Source: G965202915 sp965202915
GTDB lineage: Bacteria; Pseudomonadota; Gammaproteobacteria; Eutrophobiales; Eutrophobiaceae
Direction of reading: 5' to 3'
NCBI GenBank assembly: GCA_965202915.1
Contig: OZ241847.1
Span: 558,001 to 622,000, forward strand
DNA: 64,000 nt
Below the pieces are notes generated by a model. The model was not told the DNA's origin. It searched no databases and worked only from the letters and a program-made list of their open reading frames with translations. Position 1 is the first letter of the stretch, and each line of letters begins with the position of its first letter. Positions 8,443-18,261 of this stretch are shown here, in pieces. The position numbers and the translations under genes were made by a program.

Positions 8443-10460
8443 ACCAAATCGAGCCGCGCATGCGGCAATTGGCCGAACAAATCAACCGCCATAACCGGCA
8501 TTATTACAGCCTGGATGATCCGCTGGTGCCCGATGCCGAGTACGACCGTTTGTTGCGTGAATTGCTGGAACTGGAAGAAAAATACCCTGAATTGAGAGAC
8601 CCGGCGTCTCCGACCCAGCGCGTCGGTGCGCCGGCGTTATCTGAATTTAACCAAATCCGTCATAAGCTCCCAATGTTATCGCTGGAGAACGTCATGAATG
8701 CGGCTGAATTTGCCGCGTTTGATAAGCGCGTGCGGGAAAAACTGGGCATAGACGTGGTGGAATATTGCGCGGAAACCAAACTGGACGGTCTGGCCGTCAG
8801 CATCGTCTATGAACAAGGCGTATTACATCATGCCGCAACCCGCGGGGATGGCCGGACGGGTGAGGATATTACCCACAATATCAAAACCATACAAGTGATC
8901 CCGCTGCGTTTGCAAATTCAAAAAACACCCGAATTAATCGAAATTCGCGGCGAGGTCTATATGACGCTGTCCGGCTTTGAGCGGCTCAACGACAGCCAGA
9001 CAAAGGCGCATGAAAAAGTTTTTGCCAACCCTCGTAACGCCGCGGCCGGCAGCCTGCGGCAGTTGGATTCGAGGATCGCCGCGTGCCGGCCGTTAAATTT
9101 TTTTGCTTATGGCATTGGTGAATACCGGGGCCCCGACAAATTTGACGGTCACAAGCAACAGTTGGACTACGTGGCACGCGCGGGAGTGCCGGTGTCGCCG
9201 GATACCCTCATCGTCAGCGGCGATGATCAATGTATGCGGTATTTTGATGAAATTGACCGGCGCCGGGGCCAATTGGACTATGAAATCGACGGCGTAGTCA
9301 TCAAGGTGAACAACCTGGCCCAACAGGCGATGCTCGGGTCCGTTGCCCGGGCGCCGCGCTGGGCGATTGCCTTTAAATATCCGGCCGCGGAAGAGATGAC
9401 CCAACTGCTGGATATCGAAATACAGGTCGGTCGTACCGGGGCAATTACGCCGGTGGCCAAATTGGCGCCGGTCAAAGTCGGCGGCGTCACGGTGAGCAGC
9501 GCCAGCCTGCATAATGAGGACAACATCAGGCGCAAGGATATACGCATACGTGATTTTGTCACCATCCGACGGGCCGGGGACGTGATCCCTGAAGTGGTGA
9601 GTGTAATAAAAACCAAAAGAAAGAAGGTTAAAACCTTCACAATGCCGGTTAATTGTCCGGTATGCGATTCCGCCGTTCAATATGACGACGGCCAGGTGGT
9701 TGCAAGATGCAGTGGGGGATTGTGTTGTCCGGCGCAAAGCATACGCTCCATCATTCACTTTGCCTCCCGCCGGGCGATGGATATAGACGGTCTTGGAGGC
9801 AAACGGGTGGAACAATTAATGCAGGCAGACTTGATTGGCAATGCCGCCGATCTCTATCAGTTGACCGTGGAACGGATGGTTGATCTTGACGGAATGGGCA
9901 AAAAATCCGCGGAAAATCTTGTGAACAGCCTTGAGAAAAGCAAACACACCACCCTGGAAAGATTCATTTATGCACTCGGAATACGCGAAGTTGGGGAAGC
10001 GACCGCACGGTTACTGGCAAACCATTATCGCAATCTGGAGGCATTGTTGAACGCAAACGAGGAGGGCCTGCGGGAAATGGACGACGTCGGGCCGGTGGTG
10101 GCCGCCAATATTCACACCTTCTTTATGCAGCAGCATAATCTGGAAGTGCTGCGGCGGTTAAAGACAGCCGGGATCCACTGGCCCGACGTTGACCCGCCGC
10201 CAATGGATGAACCACTCAGCGGCAAGACCTTTGTATTAACCGGGGCGTTGACCCGATTGACGAGAGACCAGGCCAGGGCCAGATTGATCCGCCTGGGGGC
10301 GAAAGTGAGCAATACTGTTTCCACCAGGACCAATTACCTGGTCTATGGCGACGCCCCGGGGAGCAAGCTCGAAAAGGCAAAACAATTGGATATCGAGACG
10401 CTGGCGGAAGATCAATTTCTTACATTAATTAACGAATATCAGCATTCCAAACAGGGGTGA
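8439..10460 (+). CDS. ligA: NAD-dependent DNA ligase LigA
   Basis: 673 residues, full family length. Domains in order: Ia domain and adenylation domain with the lysine motif ETKLDGLAVS (residues ~110-120) and later DYEIDGVVIKV; OB fold; a Cys4 zinc finger (CPVCDSAVQYDDGQ followed by two further Cys near residue 425); helix-hairpin-helix repeats (DGMGKKSAENL and neighbours); and a C-terminal BRCT domain beginning LSGKTFVLTGAL. It seals nicks during replication and repair, using NAD as the adenylate donor. It is coupled to zipA by a four-base overlap. Confidence 0.97.
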   Translation: MNQIEPRMRQLAEQINRHNRHYYSLDDPLVPDAEYDRLLRELLELEEKYPELRDPASPTQRVGAPALSEFNQIRHKLPMLSLENVMNAAEFAAFDKRVREKLGIDVVEYCAETKLDGLAVSIVYEQGVLHHAATRGDGRTGEDITHNIKTIQVIPLRLQIQKTPELIEIRGEVYMTLSGFERLNDSQTKAHEKVFANPRNAAAGSLRQLDSRIAACRPLNFFAYGIGEYRGPDKFDGHKQQLDYVARAGVPVSPDTLIVSGDDQCMRYFDEIDRRRGQLDYEIDGVVIKVNNLAQQAMLGSVARAPRWAIAFKYPAAEEMTQLLDIEIQVGRTGAITPVAKLAPVKVGGVTVSSASLHNEDNIRRKDIRIRDFVTIRRAGDVIPEVVSVIKTKRKKVKTFTMPVNCPVCDSAVQYDDGQVVARCSGGLCCPAQSIRSIIHFASRRAMDIDGLGGKRVEQLMQADLIGNAADLYQLTVERMVDLDGMGKKSAENLVNSLEKSKHTTLERFIYALGIREVGEATARLLANHYRNLEALLNANEEGLREMDDVGPVVAANIHTFFMQQHNLEVLRRLKTAGIHWPDVDPPPMDEPLSGKTFVLTGALTRLTRDQARARLIRLGAKVSNTVSTRTNYLVYGDAPGSKLEKAKQLDIETLAEDQFLTLINEYQHSKQG

Positions 10461-10877
10461 CGTCAAACAGTCGGGAAGATCCCGTTGTCCGCAATGCAGT
10501 GGCATCAAACCCGCTGTATAAATTCAATCGTATCTATGCTAATATTGGCCTCAAAGCGTAACAGGGTAGCGATGACGGAGGAGGGCATTCTGACGGAACC
10601 CATATGATCTTCGATGCCCGGCACCGAGCGAAAGTTGCTTTGCCCTCCTCAAGTTGAATGGCGGCGTCATGCACATTGCTTTAACCGGTGGTGGCACCAA
10701 CAGCGGGACGGTGCAACGTCACCGGTGTTGGTGCGGGTATTGTTCAAAACGACCGTCGCCATTCGGACATCGATGACGTCCCGTCGTGCCAGGAGTTGGA
10801 AAGTTATGTAGTGTGGAATGCACCGGCACGGTGCGTGGCCGCACTCCGCAGAGAATGATATTGAACAGGAGCAAGCA
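10461..10877. other. Intergenic region without a supported gene
   Basis: About 415 bases between ligA and the secretion operon. Short ORFs here have no recognisable composition or motif. A promoter for the downstream operon must lie here or inside ligA, but I cannot place a convincing -35/-10 pair. Confidence 0.5.
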
Positions 10878-12068
10878 ATGAGCAAAAAGAAAAAAACGTC
10901 TTTGAAAAAAACCGCACCCAGGGCCGCGGCCACCGCCAAGGAGGATGGGTCAAACGGGTCGGCGGGCGCAGATAATCAAGGCCCGGCCGCCGATCCCGAA
11001 TTATTGTTTGAGGCAGTCCCCACCCGCGGGTTTGTCAGTTGGCTTGCCGGTTTCAAAGTGGCGCTTGCCGTGACCACCTATCAGGTGGGCAAACTGATGT
11101 TTTTTGGCGTCAAAGAGGACAACTCGCTGTGGGTATTCAACCGCAATATCGGGCGTTGCCTGGGCCTTGCCGTGCGGGAAAATATACTATGGGTGTCTTC
11201 GGACGTTCAGATCTATCGTTTTGTCGATGCGCTGGAACCCGGTCAGCGTACCAACGAAGGCTACGACGCTTTCTATGTGCCGCAGGCTGCTTATTTTACC
11301 GGCGATCTTGACACCCACGACATTGCCGTGAATGCCGATAACTGGCCGGTCTTCGTCAACACCCGCTTTAACTGCCTGGCCGGGCCGGGCGATAGCCATA
11401 GTTTTACGTCGGTGTGGCACCCGCCGTTTATTTCGCGCCTGGTTGCCGAAGATCGCTGCCATCTGAACGGCTTGGCGATGGTCGACGGACGCCCGCGTTA
11501 TGCAACCGCGGTGGCCGAGAGCGATACCTTTGATGGCTGGCGCGATCAGCGCAAAGCGGGCGGCATAGTGATCGATATCAACAGCAACGAGATTGTATGC
11601 CGCGGTCTGAGTATGCCACATTCGCCGCGTTGGTATCGTGACAGGTTATGGTTGCACGATTCCGGCACCGGGAACTTCGGTTATTTGGATGCGGCCAGCG
11701 GCAAGTTTGAGCCGATCTGTTTTTGTCCGGGGTATCTGCGCGGGTTGGATTTTATGGATCGCTATGCGGTGATGGGTTTATCCAAACCGCGCGAGAACCG
11801 CACCTTTGCCGGTTTGGCGCTGGACGATGAATTGGCACGCCGCAAGGTGGAGCCGCGTTGCGGTCTGTATTTTGTCGATCTGGAGAGTGGCGCGGTGGCG
11901 CATACCGTCAATATAGGCGGGATTGTGACCGAACTCTATGACGTTGCAGTGATTGCCAATAAGCGGCAACCGGCCGCGCTGGGGCCGTCAAGCCCTGAGC
12001 TTGCGCGCACGATCTCCGTCGGTGAACCAGGGGAAATATCCTGGGCCGGACATGATCAGCATTCCTGA
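10878..12068 (+). CDS. TIGR03032 family protein at the head of a type I secretion operon
   Basis: 396 residues from the ATG at 10878, which is preceded by CAGGAGC at good ribosome-binding distance; an in-frame ATG 20 codons upstream lacks this. Residues 1-50 are a Lys- then Ala/Gly-rich low-complexity leader without a signal peptide. The rest matches the TIGR03032 / DUF4915 family, with Trp- and Asp-rich blades such as LCW-like strands, DTHDIAVNADNWPVFVNTRF, LHDSGTGNFGYLD and the PHSPRWYRDRLW motif, suggesting a beta-propeller. No biochemical role is established. The ABC exporter start overlaps its 3' end by 17 bases, so it is expressed with the secretion system; a role in substrate modification or recognition is inference. 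Confidence 0.8.
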   Translation: MSKKKKTSLKKTAPRAAATAKEDGSNGSAGADNQGPAADPELLFEAVPTRGFVSWLAGFKVALAVTTYQVGKLMFFGVKEDNSLWVFNRNIGRCLGLAVRENILWVSSDVQIYRFVDALEPGQRTNEGYDAFYVPQAAYFTGDLDTHDIAVNADNWPVFVNTRFNCLAGPGDSHSFTSVWHPPFISRLVAEDRCHLNGLAMVDGRPRYATAVAESDTFDGWRDQRKAGGIVIDINSNEIVCRGLSMPHSPRWYRDRLWLHDSGTGNFGYLDAASGKFEPICFCPGYLRGLDFMDRYAVMGLSKPRENRTFAGLALDDELARRKVEPRCGLYFVDLESGAVAHTVNIGGIVTELYDVAVIANKRQPAALGPSSPELARTISVGEPGEISWAGHDQHS

Positions 12069-13764
12069 CAACACTCAGCCCCTGCGGCTCAAGACCGCAC
12101 TGGCCCGAAGTCGCAACGGCCTGGTGGCGGTGGCAGTGTTTAGCTGCTTTACCAACGTGCTGATGCTGGTCTCCCCGATCTATATGCTCCAAATATATGA
12201 TCGGGTGCTGGCCAGTGCCAGCTATGAAACCCTGATTGCGCTGACCGCCGTGGCAGTGTTTCTATTATTGTGTTTCGGGGGGTTGGATTGGGTGCGTCAA
12301 AGGCTGATGGCGCGTATCGCACTGTCGCTGAATTTCGAGGTGCTGGATGAAGTGCTGATGGTGACGTTTCGGGGCAGCCTGCAACGTTTTCGCCAAAGCG
12401 CCAGTGAACCGGTGCGGGACCTGGATACGGTGCGCCAGTTCATCGCGAGTCCGCCCGCACTTGCGTTCTTTGATGCGCCCTGGGTGCCGGTGTTCACCGC
12501 CATCATCTTTATCGTGCATCCCTGGCTCGGGATATTTGCGGCCTTCGCCGCACTGATCATCCTGATCCTGGCCTTGCTGACGGATCTGACCTCACGCGAC
12601 TCATACCGCAGCGCTTCAGAGCACTCGGTGAATTCGCAGCGGTTTGTGGAGAATAGCCTGCGCCATGCAGACGTACTCGAGGCGATGGGAATGTTTGAAA
12701 GTTTCCGGCGGCGCTGGCGGGACAAACACGACAGGGCGGTGATATTTCAGGCCCGCGGCGGCGCCAAACTGAACATGCTCACGGCAACCTCCAAGGCATT
12801 TCGGCAAGTGGTACAAGTGGGAATTTTAGGGCTGGGTGCGTGGTTGGTCCTGTTGCAGGAGATCACTCCGGGTATGATGATCGCGGCCTCGATCATCCTC
12901 GGTCGGGCACTGGCGCCGATAGAGCAGGGGATCTCGGCATGGCGCGGGTTCGTATCGGCGCGCCAGGCATGGCAACGGTTGAATGCGATATTGGCGACGG
13001 TATCCACGCCGCCGACGGATACCAGGCTGCCGCGACCGGAGGGATTACTGGAGGTGGAGTCCGTATATGCGGCACCGCCGGGATTGGAACAGGCCATATT
13101 GCGAGGGGTGAGCTTTAGTCTCAAGCCGGGGTCGATCACGGGCCTGGTGGGCTTGAGTGGCAGCGGCAAGAGCACCCTGATGCGGTTGCTGGTGGGGGTG
13201 TGGCCGACACAGAGAGGGGTGGTGCGTCTGGACGGTGCCGCCATCGGTGATTGGCCTGCTTCAAGCCGCTTGCGACATATCGGCTACCTGCCGCAGGAAG
13301 TTGAACTGTTTGAGGGCAGCGTGGCTGAGAACATTGCCCGGCTGGGAGAACCGGACGATGAGGCGGTGATCGAGGCGGCGCGTCTTGCCCATTGCCACGA
13401 GATGATTATGCGTCTGCCGGAGAATTATGACACACCGATGACCGCCGGCGGAGCAAATCTGTCGGTTGGACAGCGCCGGCGCATAGCATTGGCGAGAGCC
13501 ATGTACGGTGACCCGGTATTGGCGATAATGGATGAGGCGGACGCAAATTTGGATATAGAGGGGATAGCCGCGTTGATCGAGACCATACGAGCACTGGCGG
13601 CGGGCAATAGAACCGTGCTGCTGACGAGTTGCAATCACGTCGTGTTGCGAGAAGCAGGTAATGTGCTGGCGTTGAATCAAGGGACAGTGGCGTTAACCGA
13701 TAATAATGATCAGAGTCTGCAACACCACCTCAACCCGATGTACAAAGGACAGGAGGCAAAATGA
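12052..13764 (+). CDS. Type I secretion ABC exporter (permease/ATPase), PrtD/HlyB type
   Basis: 570 residues. The N-terminal half carries about six transmembrane helices (for example SRNGLVAVAVFSCFTNVLML and the LALLTDL region) with the family motif SPIYMLQIYDRVL. The ATPase half has Walker A GLSGSGKST, the signature LSVGQRRRIALARA, and Walker B AIMDEADANLDIEG. There is no N-terminal C39 peptidase domain, so it belongs to the PrtD/AprD group that exports uncleaved substrates. The start ATG at 12052 (MISIPDNTQPLRLKTAL) lies inside the upstream gene's end. Its stop overlaps the start of the HlyD gene by four bases. Confidence 0.93.
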   Translation: MISIPDNTQPLRLKTALARSRNGLVAVAVFSCFTNVLMLVSPIYMLQIYDRVLASASYETLIALTAVAVFLLLCFGGLDWVRQRLMARIALSLNFEVLDEVLMVTFRGSLQRFRQSASEPVRDLDTVRQFIASPPALAFFDAPWVPVFTAIIFIVHPWLGIFAAFAALIILILALLTDLTSRDSYRSASEHSVNSQRFVENSLRHADVLEAMGMFESFRRRWRDKHDRAVIFQARGGAKLNMLTATSKAFRQVVQVGILGLGAWLVLLQEITPGMMIAASIILGRALAPIEQGISAWRGFVSARQAWQRLNAILATVSTPPTDTRLPRPEGLLEVESVYAAPPGLEQAILRGVSFSLKPGSITGLVGLSGSGKSTLMRLLVGVWPTQRGVVRLDGAAIGDWPASSRLRHIGYLPQEVELFEGSVAENIARLGEPDDEAVIEAARLAHCHEMIMRLPENYDTPMTAGGANLSVGQRRRIALARAMYGDPVLAIMDEADANLDIEGIAALIETIRALAAGNRTVLLTSCNHVVLREAGNVLALNQGTVALTDNNDQSLQHHLNPMYKGQEAK

Positions 13765-15092
13765 GACTGGCGGTGGGTGAGAAGGACGATCTACCGGAGT
13801 TATCGGCACGCCTGTCCCAGGACCTGGCGTTGAAGGTCGGGCTGACCGTGATATGTGTGGCGCTGGGCGGGTTTATTACCTGGGCCTCGCTGGTGCCCTT
13901 GACCGAGGGCGTGGTCGCCGCCGGCTCAGTCGTAGTCGATACTGCCCACAAGACCGTACAGCATCTGGAAGGCGGCATAATTGAGAAGCTGTACGTGCGT
14001 GAAGGCAGCGAGGTGAAAGCCGGCGATCTTTTGATCGAGCTGAGCGAAACCCAGCCGCGAGCCGAGTTGGAGCTATTGGAGAGCCGCTACTACAGCCGGC
14101 TGGCCGAGATCGACAGGCTTAACGCGGAACGCCTGTTGCGCGATGAAATTGAATTTTCCGATGAGCTATTGGCACGGCGCGAGGAGCCCCGCATAGCCGA
14201 TACGCTGGCGATACAGAAAGATTTGTTTGAAGTGCGTCGGCGCCAGTACCACGGACAGATTGAGATACTGCGTTACCGCAAGGCCCAATTTGAGGAGAAG
14301 ATCCTGGGCCTGATTGCGAGCCGGCAGGCCAAGATGCGTGAACAGGAACTCATTGCAAATGATATCAGCGGCCTGCGCGCACTCCACGAACGCAAATTGC
14401 TTGATGAAGGTTCGCTGATCACCCGCCAGCGTGAATATGAGCAAAACACCGGCGAAGTCGGCAGTATCACCGCAGAAATTGCCGCCACCCGAGTCGCGGT
14501 CGGCGAGACTGAGCAGGAAATTATCCAGCTTGAACATACTCTGCGTACCGAGGCCTCAAATCGCATCACGCAGGCGCAGCAGGAATGGTACGAGATCCGC
14601 GAGCGGCTGGCGGCGGTGCGTGACGTGTTAAGGCGCACCCGGATTGTGGCACCGCAGGGTGGCATGATCATTGGTTTGACCGCCCACACTCTGGGTGGCG
14701 TGGTGCCGCCGGGAAGCCCGATCATGAATATCGTGCCGAGCGAGGATCGGTTGATCGTGGAGGGCCGGGTCCGGCCCATAGACGTTGATAACGTCCATCT
14801 GGCGCAACCGGCACGGCTGCGTTTTTCAGCCCTTAACCTGCGTACTACGCCGGAGGTGTTCGGCCATGTTGAGCGCGTCTCCGCCGATGCGTTCCAGGAC
14901 GAAGACATCGGGGAAAACTATTACCTTGTCCGCATCCAGGTAACCGATGATGAGTTGGAAAAATTGGGCACCTCCAAGATCGGACCGGGAATGCCGGTAG
15001 AGATCATGTTAACCGGCAGGGAGCGGACGGTAATGCAGTATTTGACCGATCCTTTGATCGATATTCTGGAAAAGGCGTTGGTGGAAGAGTAG
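13761..15092 (+). CDS. Type I secretion membrane-fusion (adaptor) protein, HlyD/PrtE family
   Basis: 443 residues. It has a short cytoplasmic N-terminus and one transmembrane helix (KVGLTVICVALGGFITWASL). A lipoyl-like half motif follows (QHLEGGIIEKLYVREGSEVK), then a long alpha-helical hairpin (residues ~100-280), the second lipoyl half (RIVAPQGGMIIGLTAHTLGG), and a beta-barrel with MPVEIMLTGRERTVMQYL. This is the order seen in HlyD/PrtE proteins, which bridge the ABC exporter and the TolC channel through the periplasm. Start overlap ATGA with the ABC gene. Confidence 0.94.
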   Translation: MRLAVGEKDDLPELSARLSQDLALKVGLTVICVALGGFITWASLVPLTEGVVAAGSVVVDTAHKTVQHLEGGIIEKLYVREGSEVKAGDLLIELSETQPRAELELLESRYYSRLAEIDRLNAERLLRDEIEFSDELLARREEPRIADTLAIQKDLFEVRRRQYHGQIEILRYRKAQFEEKILGLIASRQAKMREQELIANDISGLRALHERKLLDEGSLITRQREYEQNTGEVGSITAEIAATRVAVGETEQEIIQLEHTLRTEASNRITQAQQEWYEIRERLAAVRDVLRRTRIVAPQGGMIIGLTAHTLGGVVPPGSPIMNIVPSEDRLIVEGRVRPIDVDNVHLAQPARLRFSALNLRTTPEVFGHVERVSADAFQDEDIGENYYLVRIQVTDDELEKLGTSKIGPGMPVEIMLTGRERTVMQYLTDPLIDILEKALVEE

Positions 15093-15095
15093 CAG

Positions 15096-16445
15096 ATGCG
15101 ACGTTTGCCCGGCGCTTATTTACACCCCGCGTTGGTGGCGGGATTCCTGCTTGCGTTGCCCGCCATGCCTGTGAGCGCGGCGGGTCCGAGTGCCGATAAC
15201 GGCGCCGGTCATTATACCCTGGCGCAGGCCTTCCGTGACGCGCTGGCACGGGACGCACGGATGCGGGCCGCACAAAGCCGCATTGTACAGGCCGAAGAAG
15301 AACTGAAGGTGGTAAAAAGCGATCTCTGGCCCATGCTGTCGGTGGTCGGCAACGCGGGCTACATTAATAACCGTAATGAGGCCCGGACCATCTCCACTTT
15401 CGAGGGGAGCGCACTCGGCGGCGGCCTCAGGCTGAGTCAAAGCATCCCTGTTTTTGGACGCTTGCGGGGTCGTTTGAGGGGGGCCGAGGCCGAGGTCGGC
15501 GATGCCAGATATGCCGCCACCGAAATACACCAACGGGTGCTGGCCGAAGTGGCACGCAGCTTTGCCGAGCAGTTGTATCAAGGGCGCCTGCTGCAACGCC
15601 GTCAAGACTTTGAAATGCTGGTGGATACACTCAAGCGGGTGGCCGATGAGCGTGTCGCCCTCGGCCTCGCCGATCAGACCGAGCTGCATAACATCTTGCG
15701 CCGATTGCACCGGTCACGGGCCGAGCGCATAGAAACCGGAGCAAATTACCGAAGCGCAAGGGCGCGCCTTGCCGGGCTGACCGGGGCAGCGCAGGAACCG
15801 CTTATGGAGGCTTCTCTTGCCGGCCTGGAGGTGGCGCTCCCACTCACCCTGGAAGATGCACTGGAACGGGCGCAACAGCAGTCTCCAACCCTCGCACGGG
15901 CAAGCCGGCGCCTGGACGTCGCCGAGGGTGAGCTCGATTTCCGCAAGGCGGACGTACTGCCCACCCTATCCTTCGAGATCAACACCGATGAAAGCCGGGA
16001 GGGCGACATAGACACCCGCGTAGTCAGTGCCGGGGTTCGTTTGAATGCGCCATTGTACGCAGGCGGAGGCCGGGTTTCGCAGCTACGCGCCGCCAGAGCG
16101 GGGGTGGAGACGGCGCGGCAGGAATTGATCGCAGAACGAGAGCAAATTATGACGGAGGTGCGTTTAAGTTGGGATTTGTTCAAGAGTCTGCAACTGGCCC
16201 TGCTGGATTTTGACGCGGCCGTTGCCGATGCACGGACCGTGGTGGAACTCACTCAGAGTAAACTGGACGCCGAACGGGCGACCAGGGTGGAACATATCGA
16301 CGCGCGGCAATTGGCACTGGAAACGGAATTTGATCAGCTTGATACCCGCCTGCGTCTGGAGATAGCCCGCATCGATCTGTTACAGGTCCTCGCCGGCCTG
16401 GGCGAACCGACCGGCACCCAAATATCCCCGCATTCTCCACCCTGA
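15096..16445 (+). CDS. TolC-family outer membrane protein of the type I secretion system
   Basis: 449 residues, three bases after the HlyD gene. An N-terminal signal peptide (LVAGFLLALPAMPVSAAG) is followed by two homologous TolC halves, each with long helices and beta-strand pairs. Visible features are YTLAQAFRDALARDARMRAA at the start of half one, LTLEDALERAQQQSPTLARA at the start of half two, and NAPLYAGGGRVSQLRAARAG. The protein would form the trimeric outer-membrane exit duct. The last gene of the four-gene operon. Confidence 0.94.
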   Translation: MRRLPGAYLHPALVAGFLLALPAMPVSAAGPSADNGAGHYTLAQAFRDALARDARMRAAQSRIVQAEEELKVVKSDLWPMLSVVGNAGYINNRNEARTISTFEGSALGGGLRLSQSIPVFGRLRGRLRGAEAEVGDARYAATEIHQRVLAEVARSFAEQLYQGRLLQRRQDFEMLVDTLKRVADERVALGLADQTELHNILRRLHRSRAERIETGANYRSARARLAGLTGAAQEPLMEASLAGLEVALPLTLEDALERAQQQSPTLARASRRLDVAEGELDFRKADVLPTLSFEINTDESREGDIDTRVVSAGVRLNAPLYAGGGRVSQLRAARAGVETARQELIAEREQIMTEVRLSWDLFKSLQLALLDFDAAVADARTVVELTQSKLDAERATRVEHIDARQLALETEFDQLDTRLRLEIARIDLLQVLAGLGEPTGTQISPHSPP

Positions 16446-16588
16446 GCGTCATTGGTCTTGAAAACAGGATCATCGCCCTGCGCGGGTGGAGGCCAATTCC
16501 AACGCCATCCAGTCATTTTTTGTCATAACCGGGCCGGAACGATACAATCATTACCGGCACAAACAGCAGACAAGGGGGCGGATTTGAA

Positions 16589-16834
16589 ATGAATGAACAG
16601 ATTAAAACCGAACTGGAAGCGGCGGCATTCCGGCGTTTGGTTCAGCATTTGGGCGAGCATACCGAGGTGCAAAACATCGATTTAATGAATTTAGCCGGTT
16701 TTTGTCGTAATTGTTTATCAAAATGGTATCGGGCCGCGGCGCAGGAAAAAGGCATGGAACTGGATTATGAACAAGCGAGGCGGATCATTTACGGTATGCC
16801 GTATTCCGAATGGAAACAAAAATATCAAAAATAG
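16589..16834 (+). CDS. DUF1244 family small protein
   Basis: 81 residues with the family hallmarks NLAGFCRNCLSKWYRAAA and YGMPYSEWKQKYQ. The domain is small and helical, with two conserved Cys separated by two residues (CRNC). It is widespread in proteobacteria and its biochemical role is not established. The ATG at 16589 gives the usual family length. tRNA-Leu follows 132 bases downstream, and a truncated copy of this gene's 5' region lies beyond the tRNA. Confidence 0.88.
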   Translation: MNEQIKTELEAAAFRRLVQHLGEHTEVQNIDLMNLAGFCRNCLSKWYRAAAQEKGMELDYEQARRIIYGMPYSEWKQKYQK

Positions 16835-16966
16835 TTGAAACCGGCGCCGAAACAACCGATAAACCGGCGGGCGGTTTATGGGCATACTGTTCAACTCAAG
16901 GCGCCCCGATTTATGGCCTCAGCGGATGCAAACCGATTGAATGCACCGCCAGCCCTTTACAGGTTC

Positions 16967-17052
16967 GCCCGGGTGGTGGAATTGGTAGACACAAGGGACT
17001 TAAAATCCCTCGATCTTTGATCGTGCCGGTTCGATTCCGGCTCCGGGCACCA
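16967..17052 (+). tRNA. tRNA-Leu (anticodon TAA), CCA encoded
   Basis: The acceptor stem GCCCGGG pairs with TCCGGGC (one G-U pair), followed by discriminator A and an encoded CCA. The D-loop has GGTAGAC, the anticodon arm is GGGACTTAAAATCCC with anticodon TAA, a long class II variable arm follows, and the T-arm is CCGGTTCGATTCCGG. Length and long variable arm fit tRNA-Leu. Confidence 0.95.
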
Positions 17053-17212
17053 TATCAGGAATAAAAAGATTGAACGAAGCCGGCGGCCCAAGATGGGTAT
17101 GGGTGCGTACCCGGCCGTGAGAGACCAAAACAATGCGGCGATTGCCTGAAGATTGCTTTTCCCATGCGGGAACAACCGAGATATGCACTTTCATATATAC
17201 TTCGCAAACAAA

Positions 17213-17275
17213 AAGATTAAAACCGAACCGGAAGCGACGGCATTCCGTCGTTTGATTCAGCATTTGGGCAGGCAT
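17213..17275 (+). pseudogene. Truncated duplicate of the DUF1244 gene 5' end
   Basis: About 63 bases match bases 16602-16664 of the intact DUF1244 gene with only a handful of substitutions; the encoded fragment reads KIKTEPEATAFRRLIQHLG against QIKTELEAAAFRRLVQHLG. The similarity then stops and the frame continues into unrelated GC-rich sequence. It has no start of its own in the right context, so it is a relic of a duplication spanning the tRNA-Leu region. I see no gene in 17276-17568. Confidence 0.75.
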
Positions 17276-17568
17276 CCCAGGGACGCCTTCCAGGTTGCGC
17301 CGGATCGCCGGAAAAGGAAGCCCCGCGGGACGCCGATGCAGGGCGATATTCTGCCGCCAAATCACATTCTCGGAAGCCGGCAACAACCTCGCCCGGCCGA
17401 TGGTGGCGCGCCGGTTCCGGGACGACCGGCACAATTTTATCGCACCCTCCGGCCTGTGCGTCCCATACCCCGGATTGGCCGTACCCACCGCAGCAGGCCG
17501 GCGCAATTGGCCGGGCGGGGCGGGGCGCCTGGGCCCGCACTCCGCCGGCACAGATCGGACCTGGGCTG

Positions 17569-18261
17569 ATGTCCCGCCGTATTCTCTTATCGTGGAGTTC
17601 CGGCAAGGACAGCACCTGGGCCCTGCACGTCCTGCGCGGACAGGGCGAGGGTACGGAAGTGGTCGGCCTGCTGACGACCTTCAACGAAACCGTTGACCGC
17701 GTCGCCATGCACGCCGTACGCCATAACCTGGTCAAGGCCCAGGCCGCGGCGGTGGGATTGCCACTGTGGCCGGTGCCGTTACCGTCGCCGTGTCCCAATG
17801 CCGAGTATGAAAAACGCATGGGCGCCGCCATGACCCGCGCGCGGGACGAAGGCATCACCCACGTCGCTTTCGGCGACCTGTTCCTGGAGGACGTGCGCGA
17901 CTATCGGATTAAGATGCTGGTCGATACCGGCATTGAAGCGTTGTTTCCAATTTGGTGCGCCCCCACCGAGACCCCGGCCCTGGCGCGTCGGATGCTGGAC
18001 GCCGGGCTGCGGGCCGTACTGACCTGCGTCGACCCGGCGCAGATTCCGGCGGCGCTCTCCGGTCGCCGGTACGATGCGGCGTTACTCGCCGATTTGCCCC
18101 CCACCGCCGACCTCTGCGGGGAGCGTGGCGAGTTCCACACCTTTTGTTACGCCGCCCCGGTATTTAACCGGGAAATCCCGGTGGTAACCGGCAAGACCAT
18201 CCTGCGCGAAGGTTTTTGTTTCACTGATTTGACAGGAGGGTGGGTTTCCAAACCCGCCTAA
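17569..18261 (+). CDS. Dph6-like / MJ0570-related ATP pyrophosphatase
   Basis: 230 residues. The PP-loop ATP-binding motif SWSSGKDSTWAL is at residues 8-19. The rest matches the diphthine-ammonia-ligase-like (Dph6 / MJ0570) family: FNETVDRVAMH, the YEKRM block, THVAFGDLFLEDVRDYR and PIWCAPTETPALA. Bacterial members have no diphthamide to make, and their substrate is unknown. The gene and the 300 bases before it are more GC-rich than the surroundings. The C-terminal residues GGWVSKPA are encoded by the first unit of the hairpin array, so the natural C-terminus has probably been replaced. Confidence 0.85.
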   Translation: MSRRILLSWSSGKDSTWALHVLRGQGEGTEVVGLLTTFNETVDRVAMHAVRHNLVKAQAAAVGLPLWPVPLPSPCPNAEYEKRMGAAMTRARDEGITHVAFGDLFLEDVRDYRIKMLVDTGIEALFPIWCAPTETPALARRMLDAGLRAVLTCVDPAQIPAALSGRRYDAALLADLPPTADLCGERGEFHTFCYAAPVFNREIPVVTGKTILREGFCFTDLTGGWVSKPA

